From: Rubrobacter sp.
Lineage (GTDB): Bacteria > Actinomycetota > Rubrobacteria > Rubrobacterales > Rubrobacteraceae
NCBI GenBank assembly: GCA_016781725.1
Contig: JADDPU010000036.1
Coordinates: 1 to 7,231, forward strand
Length of the DNA stretch: 7,231 bases
Direction: 5' to 3'
The position numbers and the translations under genes are program-made. This document shows, one piece after another, positions 1 to 4,598 of this stretch (its first letter is position 1; every line of letters starts with the position of its first letter). Below the pieces are notes generated by a model. That model made no database searches, was not told the origin of the DNA, and saw nothing but the letters and a program-made list of their open reading frames with translations.

Positions 1-592
1 TTCTGACGATGTTGTCGATCACGCCGTACTCTATGCCCTCCTCGGGGCCCATGATGTAGTCGCGGTCGGTGTCGTGCTCGATCTTGTCGTAGTCCTGCCC
101 GGTGTTCTGGGCCAGGATCTCGTTGAGGCGCCGCTTGGTCATGATGAGCTCTTTGGCGTGGATCTCCACGTCTGAAGCCTGCCCGGCGAGCCCGCCGACG
201 CTCGGCTGGTGCAAGAGTATCCGGGTGTTGGGCAGCGCGTTCCTCTTGCCCTTGGCGCCGGCCGCGAGGAGGAATGCCCCCATCGAGGCCGCCATGCCCA
301 AAGCAGTAGTCGAGATGTCCGGCTTGACGAACTGCATGGTGTCGTAGATCGCCAGCCCCGCCGTGACGCTGCCGCCAGGGGAGTTTATGTAAAGGTTGAT
401 GTCCTGCTCGGGGTCCTCGCTCTCCAGGTGCAAGAGCTGGGCCATGATGGCGTTGGCGACCTGGTCGTCGACCGGGGTGCCGAGGAAGATTATCCTGTCC
501 TTCAAGAGCCGCGAGTAGATGTCCATCGCCCGCTCGCCGCGCGGGCTCTGCTCTATTACGTAGGGGATGACGTTGTTTACGTCGTAACTCAT
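1..592 (-). CDS. clpP: ATP-dependent Clp protease proteolytic subunit ClpP (3' end cut by window)
   Basis: This is the serine peptidase core of the Clp protease. It forms a two-ring 14-mer in the cytoplasm and degrades proteins fed to it by ClpX or ClpC. From the ATG at 592, 197 codons are visible. The family's catalytic triad is present: Ser103 in GMAASMG, His128 in LLHQPS, and Asp178 in the DTDRD stretch. The INSPGG motif (residues 70-75) and the IHAKEL helix also match the family. Family members are about 195-205 aa, so only a few C-terminal residues are missing beyond position 1. The start is fixed by a GAGAGG ribosome site at 600-605, seven bases upstream. The ATG overlaps the tig stop codon (ATGA, 589-592), so translation is probably coupled to trigger factor. 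There is no propeptide beyond about 10 residues before the conserved IEQSPRGER. Identification is certain. Confidence 0.97.
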   Translation of the reverse strand, partial: MSYDVNNVIPYVIEQSPRGERAMDIYSRLLKDRIIFLGTPVDDQVANAIMAQLLHLESEDPEQDINLYINSPGGSVTAGLAIYDTMQFVKPDISTTALGMAASMGAFLLAAGAKGKRNALPNTRILLHQPSVGGLAGQASDVEIHAKELIMTKRRLNEILAQNTGQDYDKIEHDTDRDYIMGPEEGIEYGVIDNIVR

Positions 593-2052
593 TCTTTTTC
601 CTCTCGTTCGTCGTTCTCGGCTCCGGCCGCTACCCCGCCGGCTTCGACCGCTGCACCGACCGAGGCCCCGCCCTCCTCGGGCGTCTCCTCGCCCGCCTCT
701 GCCCGGGCCGCTTCGTCGTCCTCAGCGGCCTCCTCCTCGTCCTCTTCTTCGGGCATCGGGACCGGCACCGCGTTTTCGGCCAGGAAATCCAGGGCCTTGT
801 GGCGTGAGATCTCCTCCTCGAGCAGCGCGTAGGTCCCGTTGGCGCGGAGGGTGGCGGCGATCTCCTCGGGGCTCCTGTCGGAGTCCTCGGCGAGGTGCCC
901 GATCTCGTGCATTACCTCCTCTTCGCCGGCCTCGATGCCCTCGGCCACGGCGACCGCATCGAGCACGAGCTCCTTCCTGACGGTGTCCTCGGCATCGGGC
1001 CTGACCCGCTCTTCGAAGTCCGCGTGGTTGGAGCCGGCGAGCTGGTAGTACTGCTCGGGCTCCATCCCCTGGGCCCGGAGGCTCCGCTCGAAGCTCTCGA
1101 CCATCTCGTGCGCCTTCTCGTGCGCCATCACGTCAGGGACCTCTACCTCGGCGTTCTCGGCCACCGCGTCGAGCACCCTGCCCCGAAACTCGGCACTTAC
1201 GCGCTGCTCGACCGCCGCCTCGAGCTGCTCGCGCACGGCGCCGCGCAGCTCCTCGAGCGTCTCGAACTCGCTCGCCTCCTTGGCGAACTCGTCGTCTAAA
1301 GGCGGCAGGTCTCGCTCCTTGATCTCCTTGAGGTGAACCCTGAAGAGCACGGCCTGTCCCCTGAGGGACTCCTCCTCGTAGTCCGGAGGGAAGGTCACGC
1401 CGAACTGCTTGCGCTCGCCGGCGTTCATCCCCACAAGGCTCTGCTCGAAGTCCGCGAGCAACTCCCCGCGCCCGACCTCGAGCATGTAGTCCTCGGCCTC
1501 GGCGCCCTCGAGCGGCCCGCCGGCCATCCTCTCGCCCTTGAAGTCCAGGACCACGAAGTCGCCCTCCTGGACGGGCCTATCCTCCACTGCCGCCAGGGTC
1601 GCGAACTGGGCGCGCAGCTCCTCTAGCCGGGCGTCCACCTCCTCCTCCGAGATCCCGATCTCGCGCTTCGGAACCTCGATGCCCTTGTACTCGCCAAGCT
1701 TCGCCCGGGGACGCACCTCGACGGTGGCTGAGAACTTGAAGCCCTCCTGCTCGTCGAGCGACTCGTCGAAGTGGATCTCCGGCTGGTCTATAGGCCGCAA
1801 GTCGGTCTCGACCACTGCCTGCGAGTACCAGGTCGGGAGCTGCTCCTGGAGGGCCTCCATGTAGATGTAGTCGCGCCCGAGGCGGTTCTCGATCACCCGC
1901 CGCGGCGCCTTGCCCGGCCGGAAGCCCGGTACCCGCACCTGACGGCCGAGCTCGCGCACCTTCGCCTCTACCCCTTTGCGGACCGCCTCGGGCGGCACCT
2001 CGACGTCGAGGCGGACCTTGTTCTCTTCGAGTTTCGTTACGTTAGCCGTCAT
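589..2052 (-). CDS. tig: Trigger factor, ribosome-associated chaperone / peptidyl-prolyl isomerase
   Basis: Trigger factor binds the ribosome at the exit tunnel and shields nascent chains. The 487-aa product has the family's three parts. The N-terminal ribosome-binding domain (about 1-115) carries the signature GFRPGKAP at residues 43-50, exactly where E. coli has it. The FKBP-type isomerase domain spans about 160-247, with FVVLDFKG and FPPDY visible. The helical C-terminal chaperone domain spans about 250-433. Residues 434-487 add a low-complexity tail rich in Glu, Asp, Ala and Gly, which explains why the protein is longer than the 430-450 aa usual for the family. The ATG at 2052 is the only sensible start, because the conserved VTKLEENKV follows at once. 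Its ribosome sites are poorly spaced: GGAGGG (2054-2059) lies one base from the ATG, and AGAGGA (2064-2069) lies eleven bases away. It follows the tRNA-Leu gene by 58 bases on the same strand and overlaps clpP by four bases. Confidence 0.97.
   Translation of the reverse strand: MTANVTKLEENKVRLDVEVPPEAVRKGVEAKVRELGRQVRVPGFRPGKAPRRVIENRLGRDYIYMEALQEQLPTWYSQAVVETDLRPIDQPEIHFDESLDEQEGFKFSATVEVRPRAKLGEYKGIEVPKREIGISEEEVDARLEELRAQFATLAAVEDRPVQEGDFVVLDFKGERMAGGPLEGAEAEDYMLEVGRGELLADFEQSLVGMNAGERKQFGVTFPPDYEEESLRGQAVLFRVHLKEIKERDLPPLDDEFAKEASEFETLEELRGAVREQLEAAVEQRVSAEFRGRVLDAVAENAEVEVPDVMAHEKAHEMVESFERSLRAQGMEPEQYYQLAGSNHADFEERVRPDAEDTVRKELVLDAVAVAEGIEAGEEEVMHEIGHLAEDSDRSPEEIAATLRANGTYALLEEEISRHKALDFLAENAVPVPMPEEEDEEEAAEDDEAARAEAGEETPEEGGASVGAAVEAGGVAAGAENDEREEKE
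600..605 (-). promoter_or_regulatory. Ribosome binding site of clpP
   Basis: GAGAGG lies seven bases before the clpP ATG and inside the last codons of tig. It gives clpP its own initiation signal although its start overlaps the tig stop codon. Confidence 0.75.
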
Positions 2053-2090
2053 ACCCTCCAGTTTCCTCTCCGCGGGCCCGACACCTGGGA

Positions 2091-2106
2091 GCCGCCACCC
2101 GGCGGC
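2091..2106 (-). other. GC-only hairpin between tRNA-Leu and tig
   Basis: GCCGCC (2091-2096) and GGCGGC (2101-2106) form a perfect six-pair stem with a four-base loop. It starts four bases after the tRNA 3' end in the transcript. No run of U follows on either strand, so it is not a standard intrinsic terminator. It could mark tRNA 3' processing, or partially attenuate read-through into tig. It may also be a chance result of GC richness. Confidence 0.35.
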
Positions 2107-2110
2107 GATG

Positions 2111-2191
2111 TGCGAGAGGCGGGACTTGAACCCGCACGCCCGAAGGCACTAGATCCTAAATCTAGCGTGTCTACCATTCCACCACTCTCGC
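2111..2191 (-). tRNA. tRNA-Leu, anticodon UAG
   Basis: Read on the minus strand, an 81-nt class II tRNA folds completely. The acceptor stem is GCGAGAG/CTCTCGC (2185-2191 with 2112-2118) and the discriminator base is A (2111). The D-arm contains GGAATGGTAGAC. The anticodon stem is CTAGA/TCTAG with loop TTTAGGA, giving anticodon UAG at 2158-2156 and G at position 37. The long variable arm is TGCC-TTCG-GGCG, as expected for Leu. The T-arm is GCGGG-TTCAAGT-CCCGC. It reads CUA and probably other CUN codons. The 3' CCA is not encoded (the sequence continues CAT), so it must be added after transcription. It lies just upstream of tig on the same strand. Confidence 0.96.
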
Positions 2192-2212
2192 TCGCCGCAG
2201 GACCTGAGCCGG

Positions 2213-2221
2213 ATTATAGCA
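2213..2221 (-). promoter_or_regulatory. Extended -10 promoter of tRNA-Leu (tig-clpP unit)
   Basis: On the minus strand a perfect TATAAT (2218-2213) is preceded by TGC, forming a TGn extended -10 element, 21 bases before the tRNA 5' end. Seventeen bases further upstream there is no TTGACA-like box (GCGGGC is found instead), which fits an extended -10 promoter. Predicted initiation is near 2206. No separate promoter is visible between the tRNA and tig, so tig and clpP may also depend on it. Confidence 0.65.
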
Positions 2222-2355
2222 GCCGCCCATACCCCGCCCGCCCGCCTGGGGCCCCTTTACGCTACGGGCGCAAGGCCAATAGATCTAACCCGCACGCCAC
2301 AGGCAGGAGGCACGAAGCCCTGCGCCACGCTCCCCGCGACCCGGCTTCTAGCTCT
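2219..2355. other. Spacer between LCP gene and tRNA promoter
   Basis: This gap holds the upstream side of the tRNA promoter. The only structure seen is an imperfect hairpin at 2303-2323 (GCAG/CTGC and GGC/GCC with a two-base bulge and an ACGAA loop). It has no U-tract on the minus strand, so a terminator for the LCP gene cannot be claimed. No coding region is supported. Confidence 0.4.
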
Positions 2356-3375
2356 CTATTCGCAGTTGGAGGGCTCTTCCGGGCGCGGTCTCGGATCCAG
2401 CCCCGAAGCGGGGCCATCCTCGCGGAAAGCTCGCAAGATGCTCTCGTTGGCCCGATCGTCGGGTACCAGAACCTCGTCCCCGTTGGGCAGGGTCTCGGGC
2501 GTACCCTTGAGCTGGTTCGAGGTCATCCTGGCGTTGAGGCCACGATTTATGAGCACGCGTGCGAGGGGGATGGCTTCGTCGAGACCCAGGTCGGTCTCGA
2601 CGTTCTCGTTTATCACCTTCACTATCTTCGGGACCTTCTTGACGGTGTTCCACCTGAGGGCCTTGCTGCGCAGGGCGGCGACCAGCTGTTGCTGGCGCTC
2701 TATGCGGTCGAGGTCCCCGCAAGCGGTGTCGCGATAGCGGACGAACCGGAGGGCGCGCCGGCCGTTGAGCCTCTGCACCCCCTCCTCCATGCGCCAACTC
2801 TCCGGGAATTCGTCTTCCACCTCGACCTGGACCCCGCCCACTGCGTCGACGACGGCCTCGAACCCTTCGAAATTGACGATCGCGTAGTGGTCCAGGGGTA
2901 CCTCGGCGTAGTTCTCGACCGCCTCCACGGTCTGCCGCAGGCCACCGTAGTTGTACGCGACGTTGATCCTGTCTTTGACCCCGGGCTCTACCTCGACCAG
3001 GAGGTCCCGCGGCACGGAGAGCAGCCTGACTTCCCCGGTCTCCGGGACGAGCCGGACGAGCATGATCGTGTCGGTCCGAACCCCCGAAACCTGCGGCTCC
3101 CTGCTGTCCGGCGGCCGTTTGTCCACGCCAAGCACCAGCACGTTTAGCGGCGCGTTCGCGGTCCTTTGGCCCCCAAGCATTTCCTGGATCCAACCCGTAG
3201 GCGCGACCTCGACCCGCCGCGGCTCGGACCCCGCCACAGGATCGAAGCTCCCCGCCAGCGAATATACGGCCCAGAGACCGAAGACCAAGCCTACCAGGAC
3301 GACCGGTAGCGACCATGGCCACCACCGGCGGCGCGCATCCCGAGGCTCCTTGGTATAGTCTTGGAACTCCCTCAT
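2356..3375 (-). CDS. LytR-CpsA-Psr (LCP) family cell-wall polymer ligase
   Basis: LCP proteins transfer polyprenyl-phosphate-linked polymers (teichoic acids, arabinogalactan, capsule) onto peptidoglycan on the outer face of the membrane. From ATG 3375 the product is 339 aa. It has a short basic cytoplasmic N-terminus (about 1-18), one transmembrane helix (about 19-42), a linker, then the LCP catalytic domain (about 76-240). Family motifs are visible: NVLVLGVDKRP (78-88), the RTDT arginine-aspartate at 100-103, SVPRDLLV (120-127, R123 and D124), KDRINVAYNYGG (134-145), YAIVNFEGFEAVVDAVGG (164-181), and GDLDRIERQQQL (220-231) with the conserved arginines. The C-terminal 100 residues form the usual accessory tail, ending in a Pro/Glu-rich stretch. 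The frame stays open upstream to 4173, but that part reads as random GC-rich sequence with no family match. ATG 3375 sits just before the charged N-tail and the membrane helix. It has no Shine-Dalgarno site, but a promoter lies right before it. The polymer substrate is unknown. Confidence 0.93.
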   Translation of the reverse strand: MREFQDYTKEPRDARRRWWPWSLPVVLVGLVFGLWAVYSLAGSFDPVAGSEPRRVEVAPTGWIQEMLGGQRTANAPLNVLVLGVDKRPPDSREPQVSGVRTDTIMLVRLVPETGEVRLLSVPRDLLVEVEPGVKDRINVAYNYGGLRQTVEAVENYAEVPLDHYAIVNFEGFEAVVDAVGGVQVEVEDEFPESWRMEEGVQRLNGRRALRFVRYRDTACGDLDRIERQQQLVAALRSKALRWNTVKKVPKIVKVINENVETDLGLDEAIPLARVLINRGLNARMTSNQLKGTPETLPNGDEVLVPDDRANESILRAFREDGPASGLDPRPRPEEPSNCE

Positions 3376-3383
3376 CCAAGGGG

Positions 3384-3412
3384 AGTCTAATCCTCGCTCC
3401 CCGGGTAAGCAA
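3384..3412 (-). promoter_or_regulatory. Putative leaderless promoter of the LCP gene
   Basis: On the minus strand TTGCTT (3412-3407) and TAGACT (3389-3384) are separated by exactly 17 bases. A start seven bases past the -10 box falls at about 3377, two bases from the LCP ATG (3375). This would give a leaderless mRNA and explain why no Shine-Dalgarno site precedes that ATG. The boxes match consensus only 3/6 and 4/6, so this is a prediction. Confidence 0.42.
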
Positions 3413-3521
3413 ACGCGCATCCAAACCAAGCCGGGCGTGCGGACGGCCTCCGCAACGTAGAGGTGCAGGTTCTCTCGACTACTCCCGTTCCTTTGGCCCT
3501 TCGAAAGGACGAAGTCAGAGC

Positions 3522-3752
3522 GAGACGTCCGTCGGGGAAGAGCAGAAAGACGGAAGCGAGCAGCGAGATGATGACCGGCCCCCCGGCCCATACCGCGAGC
3601 CAGACCATAACCTCTCCCCCGGGGAGCGGGCCGGGTCGCCAGGGCGTACTCTTCGTCCGCGGTTGCGACCGGCATGGCGAGCCCCATGACGCAGAAGATC
3701 CAACCTACCAGGTTCCCGGGCAGCCGGGAGCCAGGAGGGCGAAGAAGAGCCC
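3522..3752 (-). pseudogene. Frameshifted remnant of a multi-pass membrane sensor domain
   Basis: Three short minus-strand segments in shifting frames join into one plausible membrane domain. Segment one, 3752-3729, reads GLFFALLA. Segment two, 3726-3628, reads RLPGNLVGWIFC, then a hydrophobic stretch, then EEYALATRP. Segment three, 3626-3522, reads LPGGEVMVWLAVWAGG, then a strongly hydrophobic helix, then FLLFPDGRL. From memory, the order RRPGNPVGWIFC, YAL, LPGG, W-W and LLFPDGRL is typical of the N-terminal membrane domain of many actinobacterial sensor histidine kinases and GAF proteins. One base appears lost near 3727 and about five near 3627, each shifting the frame. No start codon with a ribosome site and no kinase domain remain. 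After DGRL the similarity stops; a stop codon falls at 3387-3389. I am fairly confident it is a relic and less sure of the exact family. Confidence 0.55.
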
Positions 3753-3892
3753 GCTCCCTCTCAAAACCTTCGAACTTTCCTTCAGCCGCGCCCCGACGCC
3801 GTAGAGCCCCGCGCCGAAGCAGAGGTCCGCGCCGCAGCTTCCACCTTTCCTCTGCTTCCGCTGCTTGTCGGTTGCACCACCTACAGACTATT

Positions 3893-3925
3893 TTGTATAG
3901 CGCAACATGAATTTGTATGCGCAAC
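3893..3925 (+). repeat. Tandem pair of 13-14 bp direct repeats (TTGTAT[A]GCGCAAC)
   Basis: TTGTATAGCGCAAC (3893-3906) is followed by TTGTATGCGCAAC (3913-3925). The two differ by one inserted base, and their starts are 20 bases apart, about two helical turns. A third partial copy, TATGCGCAAC, lies at 4282-4291. Two similar sites on one face of the helix are typical of a transcription-factor binding region, but the regulator is unknown. Confidence 0.55.
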
Positions 3926-4209
3926 GACAAGATAAGCACACAAGGCTTCCTAGCCGTCGATCCACATCGAGCAGCATCCACGCCTGGGGGTGGTGGGCCC
4001 ATAGACGGGCCGTTACTGGCAGGGCCAAAGGCGAAGGTAGGGAGAGTGTGGGATGAGTACGACGCCATCCGATCGTTGTCGAGCTTTACGGCTCCAGACC
4101 TCCACTCTGCGCCTCGACCCCGGCGCACCCCCTGCCGTAGGCCCACGAAGCCCCCGCGCCAGCAGCCCGACAAAGGAGCTTGTTATCTGCCGCGGCGGCG
4201 GTTTTACAC

Positions 4210-4240
4210 TGGACATTCGAACCCGCTATTGACCTATAAT
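4210..4240 (+). promoter_or_regulatory. Candidate promoter in AT-rich patch
   Basis: TATAAT (4235-4240) is preceded by TGGACA (4210-4215), five of six matching the -35 consensus, with a 19-base spacer that is slightly long. It points toward the hydrolase operon and would give a leader of about 350 bases. The patch is clearly AT-richer than the surrounding sequence. Confidence 0.35.
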
Positions 4241-4443
4241 GTTAATTGTGGTACATGTTTTGCAATGAGGTACAGCTTCACTATGCGCAACATCGGGGCG
4301 GGCATCTCCGGCCCGTTTGGAACGTCCGGTGGCGCTAGCAAAGGGTGGGGCAAGATACCCTCCGGCGTGGATCAAGTTAAGGTCTCCGTCTCCCAGCGGC
4401 TGAGGTCTTTGCGTCACCTGTGCTCGCTCCTGTTACTAGAGCG

Positions 4444-4456
4444 CTCCACTGTGGAG
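4444..4456. promoter_or_regulatory. Perfect 6-bp dyad, possible operator
   Basis: CTCCAC-T-GTGGAG is a perfect inverted repeat with a one-base centre, about 140 bases upstream of the hydrolase start. A weak promoter-like pair precedes it (TTGCGT at 4409-4414 and TTACTA at 4433-4438, 18-base spacer), so the dyad would sit near the start of transcription. The one-base centre argues against an RNA hairpin and for a dimeric DNA-binding protein. Confidence 0.3.
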
Positions 4457-4584
4457 TGGTGCGGGGATTGCAGGTGGGTCTACGGAGCCCTCGGAAGCAG
4501 GGGTCGTCAGGAAGGTGGCCAGTACCGCGCCGGGAGACGCGCGCCGCCCCCCTCGCACCGATCGGGTTCGTTTAACAGCGGTGC

Positions 4585-4591
4585 AGGAGGT
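4585..4591 (+). promoter_or_regulatory. Ribosome binding site that fixes the hydrolase start
   Basis: AGGAGGT is a near-perfect Shine-Dalgarno sequence seven bases before ATG 4599. The frame is open further upstream to a GTG at 4515, but those extra 28 residues are Arg/Pro-rich, precede the conserved PNILVIVSD strand, and have no ribosome site at that spacing. The ATG is therefore preferred. Confidence 0.85.
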
Positions 4592-4598
4592 AAGCAGC

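Larger units (their letters stand above)
3841..4598. other. Long intergenic region upstream of the hydrolase-dehydrogenase operon
   Basis: No open frame here resembles a protein. The longest plus-strand frame (3917-4648) has mixed, low-complexity composition, no ribosome site and runs into the hydrolase gene in another frame. The stretch holds the direct repeats at 3893-3925, the AT-rich patch around 4201-4290 and the dyad at 4444-4456, listed separately. Local base composition is less GC-rich than the flanking genes at about 3880-3950 and 4201-4290. I could not match it to a known riboswitch or small RNA. Confidence 0.5.

Noticed and set aside
895..1864. Several plus-strand open frames opposite tig (895-1299, 1333-1626, 1538-1864)
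   Set aside because: They are antisense to a certain gene. High GC makes stop codons rare in these frames; none has a ribosome site or protein-like motifs.
2303..2323. Hairpin after the LCP gene as an intrinsic terminator
   Set aside because: The stem is interrupted by a two-base bulge and no U-run follows on the minus strand.
1771..3147. A 458-codon plus-strand open frame crossing tig, the tRNA and the LCP gene
   Set aside because: It runs through a tRNA gene and two well-supported genes on the opposite strand; the translation has no recognisable domain.
3996..4011. Inverted repeat GGCCC-N6-GGGCC as a terminator
   Set aside because: Only five pairs, no U-tract on either side, and expected by chance at this GC content.
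3376..4173. N-terminal extension of the LCP protein to 605 residues
   Set aside because: The extra 266 residues are Arg-rich, contain a piece of the frameshifted membrane relic in one frame, and precede the natural membrane anchor; no ribosome site supports the upstream start.
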